64,000 bases of DNA from Azoarcus sp. DD4 (lineage in GTDB: Bacteria > Pseudomonadota > Gammaproteobacteria > Burkholderiales > Rhodocyclaceae). The stretch covers positions 3,162,001 to 3,226,000 of the forward strand of contig NZ_CP022958.1 of NCBI RefSeq assembly GCF_006496635.1, read 5' to 3'. Shown piece by piece: positions 8,020 through 16,060 of the stretch (within the stretch, counting starts at the first letter, position 1; each line of letters opens with the position of its first letter). The notes under the pieces are model-generated. The model made no database searches and was not told where the DNA came from. It was given only the letters and a program-made list of their open reading frames with translations. Position numbers and translations under genes: made by a program.

Positions 8020-8907
8020 ATGGCGGGACTGCAGACCTATCTGGCCTTTGCCGAGACCGTGCGGCACGGCAGCTTCGCCGAGGCTGCGCGCAGGCTCGGT
8101 CTCTCCGCATCCGCCGTTGCCAAGAGCGTGGCGCGGTTGGAGGAGGACCTCGGCGTACGGCTGTTCCAGCGCACCACGCGGCAGGTGAGCCTGACCATCG
8201 AGGGCCAGACGCTTTACGAGCGGGTCTGCCGGATTGCCGACGAGATCGAGGCACTGCATGACGAAGCCTCCGGCGCACGCGCCGAGCCGACCGGCACCCT
8301 GCGGCTCAATGCCCCGGTGGTGCTGGGCCGGATGCTGATCCTGCCGGCACTCGCCGCCCTGCGGCGGCGCCACCCCGCGCTGGCCATGGAAGTCGAATTG
8401 TCCGACCGTCAGGTGGACATCGTCGGCGAACGCGTAGACGCGGCGTTGCGCATCGGCCCGCTGGCTGACTCCACGTTGAGCGCCCGCCGCATCGGCCAGC
8501 ACCAGATCGTCGTGATCGCCGCACCCCACTACCTCGAGCAGCACGGCCAGCCGGCCACGCCGGCCGACCTCGCCGGCCACGCCTGCCTGCGTTTCCGCAT
8601 GCCGTCCAGCGGCCGGGTACGGCCCTGGGACTTCATCGTGGATGGCAGCTTGCTGGAGCTGAACCCGCCATCCGCGGTGACCATCAACGACGGCGAGGCG
8701 CTGGTCGCGGCAGTAGCCGAAGGCGTCGGCCTTGCGCAGGTGCCGGACTACATGACCACCCGCGCCATCGAGGCGGGCCGCGTGGTCGAAGTGCTCGCCG
8801 CCTTTCGACCGCCGCCGCTGCCGATCTCGCTTGTGTATCCGTCGGCCCGGCGGATCACGCCACGGCTGCGGGCATTGATGGAGGCACTGGCGCCCGGCGA
8901 ACGGTGA
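8020..8907 (+). CDS. LysR-family transcriptional regulator
   Basis: This 295-residue regulator has an N-terminal winged HTH (residues about 3-62, GSFAEAARRLGLSASAVAKSV) and a C-terminal effector-binding domain that resembles the CrgA/DmlR-type group (GTLRLNAPVVLGRMLILPAL). GAGGG sits 5 bp before the ATG. It is divergent from the cupin gene at 7498-7875, which is its most likely target. The intergenic region around 7985-8003 holds the half-palindromic CGACGAATATTCGGC, a plausible operator. Confidence 0.9.
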   Translation: MAGLQTYLAFAETVRHGSFAEAARRLGLSASAVAKSVARLEEDLGVRLFQRTTRQVSLTIEGQTLYERVCRIADEIEALHDEASGARAEPTGTLRLNAPVVLGRMLILPALAALRRRHPALAMEVELSDRQVDIVGERVDAALRIGPLADSTLSARRIGQHQIVVIAAPHYLEQHGQPATPADLAGHACLRFRMPSSGRVRPWDFIVDGSLLELNPPSAVTINDGEALVAAVAEGVGLAQVPDYMTTRAIEAGRVVEVLAAFRPPPLPISLVYPSARRITPRLRALMEALAPGER

Positions 8908-8933
8908 GGATCTGTGGCCGGGAGCGCCCGCCG

Positions 8934-10316
8934 TCAGGCGCCCCCACCCAGGGGCAGGCGTGCCACGCTGGCCTTGAGCACCTCGAAACACACCGGGTCG
9001 ATGGCGCTGCCGACGTTCTCGCTCATGATTTCGAGCGTCCTCGGGATCGGCACCGCGCCGCGGTAGGGCCGCTCGGCGGTGATCGCGTCGAAGATGTCGG
9101 CGCAGGTGATGATGCGGGTTTCCTGGCTGATTTCGCTCGCCATGAGCCCGCGCGGGTAGCCCTTGCCGTCCAGCCGCTCGTGGTGCGCGCCGGACACCCG
9201 CGCCAGTTCGGCAAAGGCCGTGATGCGCCCCAGGATGGCCTCGGTATACGCCGCATGCGCCTTGACTGCCGCCCATTCGTCTTCATCGAGCTTGCCCGGC
9301 TTGTCGAGGATGCTGTTGCTCACACCCAGCTTGCCGATGTCGTGCAGCAGCGCACCGCGTCTGAGCCAGCGCCGGCGTTCGCCATCCATGCCCATGGTCT
9401 CGGCCATGAGGTCGGTGTAGAGCGCGACACGCGCGCTGTGGCCGCTGGTGTAAGGGCTCTTGGAGTCGACCACCTGACCAAAGGCAGTGGCGATATCGTC
9501 GAGGTAGTCGTCATCCAGCGTCACGACATGGGTGGCCGGCTCCAGCGCAAGGACATCGCGGACGATGTCGAGTGATCCCAGCGTGGCCCAGAAAGCCTCG
9601 TCGGCAACGGCCTCGAAGGCCTCCACCAGTTCCGGGTCGAACCAGCGGCCGGCCCGCAGCCTGGCCTCGTCGAGCGCCGCCTGTGGCCCGCCGGCGGTGT
9701 GGAAGACGTCGATCACCTGGGCCAGCAGCGCCACCCGCGAATAGAGCGGGATCGCCTGCCCCGCCAGCCCCTGCGGCCGGCCCTTTCCGTTGTAGTGTTC
9801 GTCCAGGCTGTAGATGCCGGCCGACACGCTTTCCGGGAAGCGCAGCAGCCGGGCGATCTCGGCGCCGCGCTGGCAGCGGGTCTGGATGAGTTCCCGCGCC
9901 AGCTCCCCACCATTGCGCAGAATGTTGAGCACGCTGCGGAAACGCTCGGCCAGCGGAGCCTTCAGGCCGGTGTGCGACAGCACGAAGTCGAGCACCCTGG
10001 GCAGGCTGTCTCCCACCACCTTGAAGTCGCGCTTGAAGGAAAGGTCATCGGTCAGGTACAGCTCGCAGATGCGCGCGGCGTTGCTGCTGCAGCCGAGATC
10101 CTTGAGCAGCAGTGTGTAGTAAAGCCCCCACAGCGTATCGTCGGGCAGTCCAAGCCGGCGGCCGATCTGCATGCCTATCCAGCAGCAGCGCACGCAGTGC
10201 CCTTCCGGCTGGCCCTCGGTGATGTCGAGCGCGTGGCTTAGGGCAGAGATCAGTTCGGAAAGTTGCAGCCGCGTTTCGGCGCGCTGCATCACGGCGGGGG
10301 GCAGGATGTCGTTCAT
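8934..10316 (-). CDS. HD-GYP domain protein, canonical, with degenerate N-terminal copy
   Basis: This 460-residue cytoplasmic protein has a complete C-terminal HD-GYP domain: SGHSARVALY (291-300), ALLHDIGKL (HD 325-326), GAHHERLDGKGYPRG (HHE 378-380, DGKGYP 383-388) and a CADIFDAIT helix. This set predicts active c-di-GMP phosphodiesterase. The N-terminal 240 residues look like a decayed copy: LLLKDLGC stands where the HD would be and DEHYNGKGRPQGL where HHExxDGxGYP would be. It has the same layout as the protein at 4288-5559, so the two are likely paralogues. A strong 15-bp inverted repeat lies just before the start. Confidence 0.92.
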   Translation of the reverse strand: MNDILPPAVMQRAETRLQLSELISALSHALDITEGQPEGHCVRCCWIGMQIGRRLGLPDDTLWGLYYTLLLKDLGCSSNAARICELYLTDDLSFKRDFKVVGDSLPRVLDFVLSHTGLKAPLAERFRSVLNILRNGGELARELIQTRCQRGAEIARLLRFPESVSAGIYSLDEHYNGKGRPQGLAGQAIPLYSRVALLAQVIDVFHTAGGPQAALDEARLRAGRWFDPELVEAFEAVADEAFWATLGSLDIVRDVLALEPATHVVTLDDDYLDDIATAFGQVVDSKSPYTSGHSARVALYTDLMAETMGMDGERRRWLRRGALLHDIGKLGVSNSILDKPGKLDEDEWAAVKAHAAYTEAILGRITAFAELARVSGAHHERLDGKGYPRGLMASEISQETRIITCADIFDAITAERPYRGAVPIPRTLEIMSENVGSAIDPVCFEVLKASVARLPLGGGA

Positions 10317-10326
10317 CGATGCGCGG

Positions 10327-10375
10327 TGCGGCCGCGCGCGGCGCGGATTCGTGATCCGTACCGCGCGCGGCCGCA
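10327..10375. repeat. 15-bp perfect inverted repeat upstream of the HD-GYP gene
   Basis: TGCGGCCGCGCGCGG (10327-10341) and its exact complement (10361-10375) enclose a 19-base loop. On the minus strand the hairpin ends 11 bases before the HD-GYP start and follows the MFS gene. No T-tract follows it, so it is not a standard terminator; it may be a leader hairpin, an operator or an mRNA stabiliser. Confidence 0.55.
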
Positions 10376-10444
10376 GTGAATGGCGAGGTCTTCACTCTAT
10401 CCACTTTGTCGGGCGACGGCACGCCAACCGCCCGGTCGCAAGGT

Positions 10445-11770
10445 TCAAGCCGCTTTGCGCCGCGGGATGAACATCAGCACCAGCGCCAGCGTCAGGGCCT
10501 CCACCGCAGCCACCGCCAGCAGCCCGCCGACGAAGGAGCCGGTCTCGGTCTTGACCACGCCGAGCATCCACGGCGCGCCGAAGCCGGCGAGGTTGGCGAT
10601 GGAGTTGATCATCGCGATGCCGGCCGCCGCTGCCGTACCCGACAGGAACTGGTTGGGCAGCTGCCAGAACACCGGTATCGCGCTCATCGTCCCGACCACG
10701 GCCACCGCCAGGGCAGCCAGGGCGAGCGCCGCGTTGTCGGTGGAGACCGCCGCCACGCCGACCCCGACCGCTCCGATCAGCGCTGCGAAGCCGCAGTGCA
10801 GGCGGGATTCCTTGCGGTGATCGGAGTGGCGGCCGTTGGCGATCATGCCGATGGCGCCGAGCAGGTAGATACCCGCCATGATCCAGCCGATCTGCATCGT
10901 GCTGGTATAGCCCAGCGCCTTCACCAAGGTCGGCGCGAAGAAGGTCAGCGAGGAGTTGGCCGCGATGATGCAGAAGTACACCAGGACGAGCATCCAGATC
11001 TTCGGGTTGCGCAGTGCCGCCATCATGCTGTGGTCGCGGTGTCCCTGGGCGCCGTGGTCCGCCTCGAGGTCGGCGAGCACCATCCGCTTTTCCTCGTCGC
11101 TCAGCCAGTTGGCCTTCTGCGGCTTGTCGGTGAGGTAGAACAGGGTCACCACGCCGGCGAGCACCGAGGGGATGCCCTCGATCAGGAACAGCCACTGCCA
11201 GCCCGACCAGCCGTTGGCGCCATGCAGCCCGGTCATGATGGCACCGGCCAGCGGCCCGCCGATCACGCCGGCCAGTGCCGACGCCGACATGAAGAGGCCG
11301 AAGGCGCGCGCGCGCCGCACGCTCGGATACCAGTAGGTGAGGTAGAGGATGATGCCGGGGTAGAAACCGGCTTCGAACACGCCCAGCAGGAAACGCAGCA
11401 CGTAGAACATTTCCGGCGTGGTGACGAACATCTGCGCGATGCACACCAGGCCCCACCCTATGGTGATGCGCATGATGGTCTTCTTGGCGCCGATCTTCTC
11501 CAGCAGCAGGTTGCTCGGCACCTCGAAGAAGAAATAGCCGAGGAAGAAGATGCCCGCGCCCAGGCCGTACACCGCCTCGCTGAACTGGAGGTCGTCCAGC
11601 ATCTGCAGCTTGGCGTAGCCGATGTTCACCCGGTCTATCCAGGCGAGTACCCACAGGGTTGCGAGGAAGGGGATCAGCCGCCAGGTGATCCTGGCGTAGA
11701 TCCGGTCCAGCGTCGGCGCCGTCGACACCGCGTTGCCGAGCGGCAAGGTGCTTGCATTGCTCATGCTCAT
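10445..11770 (-). CDS. MFS transporter, anion:cation symporter (ACS) type
   Basis: This 441-residue protein has 12 predicted membrane segments. Helix 1 follows DRIYARITWRLIPFLATLWV and helix 2 starts DRVNIGYAKLQM, a signature of the ACS family (phthalate, 4-hydroxyphenylacetate and glucarate permeases). The central loop contains LFYLTDKPQKANWLSDEEK, also typical. It is the last gene downstream of two 5-hydroxyisourate hydrolases and OHCU decarboxylase, 88 bp after uraH. Its substrate is therefore likely a purine-derived organic anion such as urate, allantoin or allantoate. That assignment is inferred from context. Confidence 0.88.
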   Translation of the reverse strand: MSMSNASTLPLGNAVSTAPTLDRIYARITWRLIPFLATLWVLAWIDRVNIGYAKLQMLDDLQFSEAVYGLGAGIFFLGYFFFEVPSNLLLEKIGAKKTIMRITIGWGLVCIAQMFVTTPEMFYVLRFLLGVFEAGFYPGIILYLTYWYPSVRRARAFGLFMSASALAGVIGGPLAGAIMTGLHGANGWSGWQWLFLIEGIPSVLAGVVTLFYLTDKPQKANWLSDEEKRMVLADLEADHGAQGHRDHSMMAALRNPKIWMLVLVYFCIIAANSSLTFFAPTLVKALGYTSTMQIGWIMAGIYLLGAIGMIANGRHSDHRKESRLHCGFAALIGAVGVGVAAVSTDNAALALAALAVAVVGTMSAIPVFWQLPNQFLSGTAAAAGIAMINSIANLAGFGAPWMLGVVKTETGSFVGGLLAVAAVEALTLALVLMFIPRRKAA

Positions 11771-11858
11771 CTCCTTCTGCTACCTGGGCTGATTGGCACA
11801 TGCTTCATGGTTGTCTCCTCGGTCTCCGATCTAGTTATGTGCTGCGTGAAGCGGGTGT

Positions 11859-12212
11859 TCAGCTGCCGCGGTAGGTTGCGCAGCTCCAGGGCGTGGCCAG
11901 CATCGGCACGTGGTAGTGCTGCTTGGTGTCGAACACCGCGAAGCGCACCGGCACCTGGCCGATGAAGGACGGGGTCGGCAAGGCCAGCCCCTGGGCGCGG
12001 AAGTAGTCCTCGACGTGGAACAGCAGTTCGTATTGGCCGACCTGGGTGTCCTCGGGCTTGAGGATCATGTGGTCGGTACGGCCGTCGGCGTTGGTGGTGA
12101 CCGTCTTGACCAGCCGGTAGCTGCCGTTGTCGAGCACCGAGAAGTCGATGCGCATGCCAGCGCCGGGCTTGCCGCTGGTGGTGTCGAGCACGTGGGTGGT
12201 GATGCCTGCCAT
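11859..12212 (-). CDS. uraH: 5-hydroxyisourate hydrolase (cytosolic)
   Basis: This 117-residue transthyretin-related protein ends in the diagnostic YRGS tetrapeptide and has the family start motif GITTHVLDTTSGKPGAGM with the active-site His. It also carries the central RTDHMILKP arginine segment and the H-Y-H-V-P-M-L strand. It hydrolyses 5-hydroxyisourate to OHCU in urate breakdown. No signal peptide is present, so it acts in the cytosol. It lies 51 bp downstream of a second, exported HIU hydrolase. Gene order is uraD, Tat-HIUase, uraH, MFS transporter. Confidence 0.94.
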   Translation of the reverse strand: MAGITTHVLDTTSGKPGAGMRIDFSVLDNGSYRLVKTVTTNADGRTDHMILKPEDTQVGQYELLFHVEDYFRAQGLALPTPSFIGQVPVRFAVFDTKQHYHVPMLATPWSCATYRGS

Positions 12213-12263
12213 GGTTTTCTCCTGTCGCGTTCGGAAAATGCTGGATGCGGGGTCGGCGTGCGC

Positions 12264-12764
12264 TCAACTGCCGCGGTAGTAGGAGTAGCTCCACGGGTTG
12301 AACAACACCGCAATGTGGTAGCGCTGGCCGGCGTCGTGGATGCCGAAGCGCAGCGGCACCTTGGACAGGAAGGTGGGCGACGGCAGCTGCGTGCCGAGCT
12401 TGCCGAAGTAGTCGTCCACATGCAGCAGCATCTCGTAAAGGCCGGGGGTCAGCGCCTCACCCTCGATCACCGCGCCGTCGGAACGGCCGTTCTTCACCGT
12501 GTCGAAGCTCTTCACCAGACGGTACTGGCCGCCTTCCAGGCGCAGCAGATCCACCCGCAGCGTGCCGACGGTGGCGCCGTGGTGGGTGTCGATGGCGTGG
12601 AAGGTGATCCGCCCAGGGCCGGGCGTGGCGGCCTGTGCCGGCGCTGCCGCCGGTTTGGTGGCGGCGTCGGCCGCCTGCGCCTGCTGGGCCGGCAGCAGCG
12701 TGGCGGTGCCGATCGCCAGGCCAGCGGCAAGGAAGTTCCGCCGCGTCGGTTCATGAGTGCTCAT
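12264..12764 (-). CDS. 5-hydroxyisourate hydrolase with Tat signal peptide
   Basis: This 166-residue protein is a second HIU hydrolase. Residues 1-32 form a twin-arginine leader (THEPTRRNFLAAGLAIGTAT, RR at 8-9, AQA cleavage motif), then an Ala/Pro-rich linker to about residue 50. The enzyme domain follows with ITFHAIDTHHGATVG, GRSDGAVIEG, RYHIAVLFNPWSYSYYRGS. All catalytic elements (His in FHAIDTH, Arg in GRSDG, His in RYHI, terminal YRGS) are present. The Tat leader predicts a folded periplasmic enzyme, so 5-hydroxyisourate may be made or met outside the cytoplasm. The paralogue at 11859-12212 is cytosolic. Confidence 0.92.
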   Translation of the reverse strand: MSTHEPTRRNFLAAGLAIGTATLLPAQQAQAADAATKPAAAPAQAATPGPGRITFHAIDTHHGATVGTLRVDLLRLEGGQYRLVKSFDTVKNGRSDGAVIEGEALTPGLYEMLLHVDDYFGKLGTQLPSPTFLSKVPLRFGIHDAGQRYHIAVLFNPWSYSYYRGS

Positions 12765-12833
12765 GGTGTTCCCCTTGTGGTGAAGATCGGTGTGCCGGAT
12801 GCCGGCCGCGTCTGGGCCCGGTTCGGGCGGCGT

Positions 12834-13346
12834 TCAGACCGTGGCTTGCGCCTGCAGGCGCAGCCAGGTGATGTCGAAGATCTGCGTCAGGCATTCCTGC
12901 AGTTCGCTGCGGCTGTCGTTGCCCACCCGCCGCTCGAACTCGGCGAAAATGCCGTTCTTGGTGTGGCGGCGCACCGCGATGATGAAAGGGAAGCCGTGCT
13001 TGGCGCGATAAGCGGTGTTGAGGCGGGTGAGCTGCTGCAGCTCGGCCGAGGTGAGCGCGTCGAGGCCGGCGCTGGACTGCTCGGAAACCGAATGGTCGGT
13101 CATGGTGCCGGCCTGTGCCTCCTTGCCGGCAAGGTCGGGGTGGGCGCGCAGCAGTATCAGTTGCTGCGTTTCCGGCGCTTCGGCGACTACCGCGCGCATC
13201 GCCGCGTGCAGCGCGGCCAGATCGGCGAATGGACGCTTGCTCCAGGCGCGTTCGGCGACCCAGGCCGAATGTTCAAAGATGCCACCGAATGCGTTCACGA
13301 ATTCGCTGCGGTCCATGGCGTTGATGTGGGCGATGTCGAGGCTCAT
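12834..13346 (-). CDS. uraD: OHCU decarboxylase
   Basis: This 170-residue all-helical enzyme decarboxylates 2-oxo-4-hydroxy-4-carboxy-5-ureidoimidazoline to S-allantoin, the step after HIU hydrolase. Family signatures are clear: FGGIFEHSAWVAERAW near the N-terminus (catalytic-pocket residues), LLRAHPDLAGK, SSAGLDALT, and YRAKHGFPFIIAVR with ERR downstream. It is the first gene of the minus-strand ureide operon and is divergent from the LysR gene at 13501. No urate oxidase gene is present in the window, so the first step must come from elsewhere. Confidence 0.94.
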   Translation of the reverse strand: MSLDIAHINAMDRSEFVNAFGGIFEHSAWVAERAWSKRPFADLAALHAAMRAVVAEAPETQQLILLRAHPDLAGKEAQAGTMTDHSVSEQSSAGLDALTSAELQQLTRLNTAYRAKHGFPFIIAVRRHTKNGIFAEFERRVGNDSRSELQECLTQIFDITWLRLQAQATV

Positions 13347-13500
13347 CTTGCTTCCTTTGGTATGCGGCAGCGTCTGCTGCGCCGCCGGCTGGATGACTTG
13401 CGAGCCAGTATATGGAGCGCCCGGACGCGCGAAACGCGTCCGCGTCTATACGTGTTATAAGCTGCGCCGATATACCCACAAACGATTCGGTGGCCTGACG

Positions 13501-14427
13501 ATGCCCCGTGCGGCAGCCCCCCTCGATACCCATCTGCTGCGGGTGCTGTGCACCCTGATGGCGGAGCGCAGCGTGTCGCGTACCGCGATCAAGCTGAACC
13601 AGTCCCAACCTGCGGTGAGCAATGCGCTCAAGCGCCTGCGCGAAATCTTCGACGACCCTTTGTTCAGCGTAGACAAGGGCCGGCTGATTCCCAGCGAGCG
13701 AGCGTTCGATCTGCACGAACGCGCCCGCAGCGCGCTGGCCGAGATCGACGGCATGTTCAGCGCACCCAAGCAGTTCAACCCGGCGCGCGCCCAGCTCACC
13801 TTCCGTGTCGGCTCGCCGGACTTCCTCTCGGTGGTGTTCCTCGCCCGCGTGGTGGAACGCCTGCGCCGTGAGGCGCCGCATGTACACCTGAGCGTGCATG
13901 CACTCGGGCCGGATTTCGACTATCAGCGTGCGCTCGCTGACGGCGAGCTCGACGTGGTGATCGGCAACTGGCCGGAGCCACCCGGCAACCTGCACCTGGC
14001 GATGCTGATGGAAGACGAGATCGTCTGCGTGGTCGGCCGCAACCACCCGTTCGCGCGCAAGGGCCTCACCGCCGAGGAATACCTGCGCGCCGCGCATATC
14101 GTGCCCATGCCCTACTCGGTAGCGCACCGCGGCGTGGTCGAGACCCATCTCGCAAGCATGAAGCTGTCGCGCAACGCGGCGGTGGTACTGCCCTACTTCG
14201 GCATGGCGATGCACCTGCTGCCGGGCACCGACCTGGTCTTTACCACCAGCCGCCATTTCGCCGAGCACTTCGCCGCCTACCTGCCGCTGGCTGTGCTGCC
14301 CGCACCCTTCGACTTTCCGCGCATGCGCTTCTACCTGCTATGGCACGAGCGCACCCACCATGTGGAAAGCCATCGCTGGATGCGCGAACTCTTGGGTGCG
14401 GTCGGCCGGCAGCAGCTGGCCGGGTGA
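13501..14427 (+). CDS. LysR-family regulator of the ureide operon
   Basis: This 308-residue LysR protein has an N-terminal HTH at about residues 8-65 (SVSRTAIKLNQSQPAVSNALKR) and a NodD/NahR-like effector domain (VGSPDFLSVVFLARVVERLR). The frame is open far upstream, but the ATG at 13501 gives the usual N-terminus. It is divergent from uraD with a 154-bp shared region that holds TATACGTGTTATA (13447-13459), a dyad of the T-N11-A kind LysR proteins bind. It probably controls the uraD-HIUase-transporter operon in response to a purine metabolite. Confidence 0.88.
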   Translation: MPRAAAPLDTHLLRVLCTLMAERSVSRTAIKLNQSQPAVSNALKRLREIFDDPLFSVDKGRLIPSERAFDLHERARSALAEIDGMFSAPKQFNPARAQLTFRVGSPDFLSVVFLARVVERLRREAPHVHLSVHALGPDFDYQRALADGELDVVIGNWPEPPGNLHLAMLMEDEIVCVVGRNHPFARKGLTAEEYLRAAHIVPMPYSVAHRGVVETHLASMKLSRNAAVVLPYFGMAMHLLPGTDLVFTTSRHFAEHFAAYLPLAVLPAPFDFPRMRFYLLWHERTHHVESHRWMRELLGAVGRQQLAG

Positions 14428-14478
14428 CAGGGCCGGCCCCCGCTTCCGACCGCTCACTTTCCCAACCGCAAGGAGGAC

Positions 14479-14509
14479 TTGACGACCGTTATGGTCCTTT
14501 GGCTATAAT
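14479..14509 (+). promoter_or_regulatory. promoter of tRNA-Leu
   Basis: A -35 TTGACG (14479-14484) and a perfect -10 TATAAT (14504-14509), 19-bp spacing, 41 bp before the tRNA. It reads through an intact tRNA and could also read into the prophage left end. Confidence 0.75.
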
Positions 14510-14550
14510 CCGCCCCCTTTCCGCAGCCGCGAACTCTTCGCGACTCGAAA

Positions 14551-14635
14551 GCCTTGGTGGTGAAATTGGTAGACACGCTATCTTGAGGGGGTAGTGGCGA
14601 AAGCCGTGCGAGTTCGAGTCTCGCCCAAGGCACCA
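14551..14635 (+). tRNA. tRNA-Leu (anticodon GAG), prophage attachment gene
   Basis: An 85-nt class II tRNA with encoded CCA. Acceptor GCCTTGG pairs with CCAAGGC, anticodon stem CTATC/GGTAG, loop TTGAGGG with anticodon GAG at 14585-14587, a long variable arm, and the T-loop AGTTCGAGTCT. It remains intact although a phage integrated in its 3' end; bases 14614-14635 form the left copy of the att repeat. Confidence 0.97.
14614..14635 (+). repeat. attL core, 22-bp repeat in tRNA-Leu 3' end
   Basis: Bases from the T-loop of tRNA-Leu through CCA. Identical to 23714-23735; identity stops at both edges (G/A on the left, A/G on the right). Confidence 0.92.
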
Positions 14636-14756
14636 ACGGTTGTTTTTCTGCAACCACAATAAACCACTATGTAACGCATTCCCGTTTTATATCAAGGGTT
14701 TGCTTGTTTGCCTCGCTTCTTGCGTGGTCCGATGTGTTGCGTTGTGTCGGATGTGC

Positions 14757-14787
14757 TTACGACACGGCTATGACATTGATTACGACA
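14757..14787 (+). repeat. TTACGACA repeats near attL
   Basis: Two copies of TTACGACA (14757-14764 and 14780-14787) 23 bp apart just upstream of the integrase gene. A third copy lies near attR at 23674-23681, and TACGACA also occurs at 22278-22284. They could be integrase arm sites or replication iterons, because left and right ends join in the phage circle. Confidence 0.5.
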
Positions 14788-14797
14788 AGGGGTGTGT

Positions 14798-15775
14798 ATG
14801 GCGACGTTTCGCAAGCGTGGTGCTGTCTATCAGGTGCAGGTCTGCCGGTTGGGTGTGCGCAAGTCGGCGAGCTTTAGCCGGTTGTCTGAGGCTAGAGCCT
14901 GGGCGGCGACTGTCGAGGCGGAGATTTTTGCAGGCGTTCGTGGTGTGGTGCTCGATAAGCCGGTTTCGGCGCTTTTGGAGCGTTACCGCGATGAGGTTTC
15001 GGTTCGTAAGCGTGGCGAGCGTTGGGAGCGGATGCGGATCGGTCTGTTTCTGCGGGACAAGCTTGCGGATGTTCGCCTTCCGAATCTGTCGCCTGCGGAT
15101 GTTGCCGCGTGGCGGGATAGGCGGTTAGCGCAGGTTTCGGCGGCATCGGTGTTGCGTGAGTGGGTTTTGTTGAGTCACGCGTTCACGGTGGCGGTTAAAG
15201 AGTGGCGTTGGTTGCGCGAGAATCCGTTTCAGGGGGTCGCGCGTCCTAAAGCGCCTCCGTCTCGTGATCGGCGTATTTCGCAAAACGAGATTGATCGTCT
15301 GTTGCTGGGGTTTGGGTATCGCTTGGGTGAGGTTCCGGATACCGTGACTGCGCGGTGTGGTGCGGCGTTCTGCTTCGCCATTGAAACAGCGATGCGGGCA
15401 AGCGAGATATGCGGGCTTACCTGGGCGAATGTGTCCGGGCCGGTGGCGAGGTTGCCGCTAACTAAGAATGGTTCGGCTCGTTCGGTTCCGTTGTCGCCTG
15501 TTGCGTTGTCGATCTTGGATACACTGCCTCGGGGTGATGGGCCGGTGTTCGGACTGGTGCCGAGTCAGATCGATGCGCTGTTCCGGAAGGTGAAGCGGCG
15601 AGCCTTGATTGATGATCTACACTTCCACGATACGCGGCATGAAGCAATTACGCGGCTGGCTCGTAAGCTCGATGTGCTCGATCTGGCGCGGATGGTCGGG
15701 GTGCGGGACTTGCGGATTCTGATGGTCTATTACAATGCAAAGCCGGATGAGATTGCGGCCCGGCTTGCAGTGTAA
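14798..15775 (+). CDS. int: prophage tyrosine recombinase (integrase)
   Basis: This 325-residue integrase has an N-terminal arm-binding region (MATFRKRGAVYQVQVCRLG), a SAM-like core-binding domain (about 55-145) and a C-terminal catalytic domain. Visible catalytic residues are Arg200 (ETAMRASEICGL), Lys223 (LTKNGSARSVPL), His277 and Arg280 (HFHDTRHEA) and the tyrosine pair near 311-312 (LMVYYN). It would recombine attP with the tRNA-Leu 3' end. A GTG at 14792 gives two more codons; I prefer the ATG because AAGGGG lies 5 bp before it. It sits next to attL, facing into the prophage. Confidence 0.93.
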   Translation: MATFRKRGAVYQVQVCRLGVRKSASFSRLSEARAWAATVEAEIFAGVRGVVLDKPVSALLERYRDEVSVRKRGERWERMRIGLFLRDKLADVRLPNLSPADVAAWRDRRLAQVSAASVLREWVLLSHAFTVAVKEWRWLRENPFQGVARPKAPPSRDRRISQNEIDRLLLGFGYRLGEVPDTVTARCGAAFCFAIETAMRASEICGLTWANVSGPVARLPLTKNGSARSVPLSPVALSILDTLPRGDGPVFGLVPSQIDALFRKVKRRALIDDLHFHDTRHEAITRLARKLDVLDLARMVGVRDLRILMVYYNAKPDEIAARLAV

Positions 15776-15797
15776 TTACGTAATGCTGTAATTACGT
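15771..15797. repeat. 11-bp direct repeat after int
   Basis: TGTAATTACGT at 15771-15781 and 15787-15797, with a 16-bp period. The first copy overlaps the int stop codon and the second touches the stop of the convergent small gene. The inner TAATTACGTAA is near-palindromic. It may be a protein-binding site. Confidence 0.45.
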
Positions 15798-16015
15798 TAA
15801 TCGAAGTTGCTGCAGCCGAGTTCGTTGAATCGCTTTACGGCTTGGCGGCGTTGTTCGGTTAGATATTCGGTGGAATTTTTGCGGGCGGCTTCGTCAATGC
15901 GTTTGATCTGCGCTTTGAGGGCTTTGCATTCGCTGTTGTTGTTCGGGTCGGCTGCTTGTGTGGTGGTAGCAAACAGGGTCAGGGTAGCGAGTGCTGCGAG
16001 CGTTGCGCTTTTCAT
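15797..16015 (-). CDS. small secreted prophage protein
   Basis: This 72-residue protein has a Sec signal peptide (MKSATLAALATLTLFATTTQA, cleavage near residue 21). The mature part is about 50 residues, strongly charged and helical, with two Cys (SECKALKAQI and NELGCSNFD) that could form one disulfide closing a helical hairpin. Similar small periplasmic proteins occur widely in beta- and gammaproteobacterial chromosomes, function unknown. It is transcribed with the HTH repressor gene on the minus strand, so it is probably expressed in the lysogen, which would suit a cargo (moron) role such as superinfection exclusion. Confidence 0.7.
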   Translation of the reverse strand: MKSATLAALATLTLFATTTQAADPNNNSECKALKAQIKRIDEAARKNSTEYLTEQRRQAVKRFNELGCSNFD

Positions 16016-16034
16016 CTTTGCTTCTCCTATTAAG

Positions 16035-16060
16035 GGCCGTCAGTGATTGACGGCCTTTTT
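16035..16060 (+). terminator. hairpin with T-tract between opposing prophage genes
   Basis: The stem GGCCGTCA (16035-16042) with TGACGGCC (16048-16055), 5-base loop, then TTTTT on the plus strand. It overlaps the stop codon of the HTH gene. Oriented to stop rightward transcription coming from int. Confidence 0.7.
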
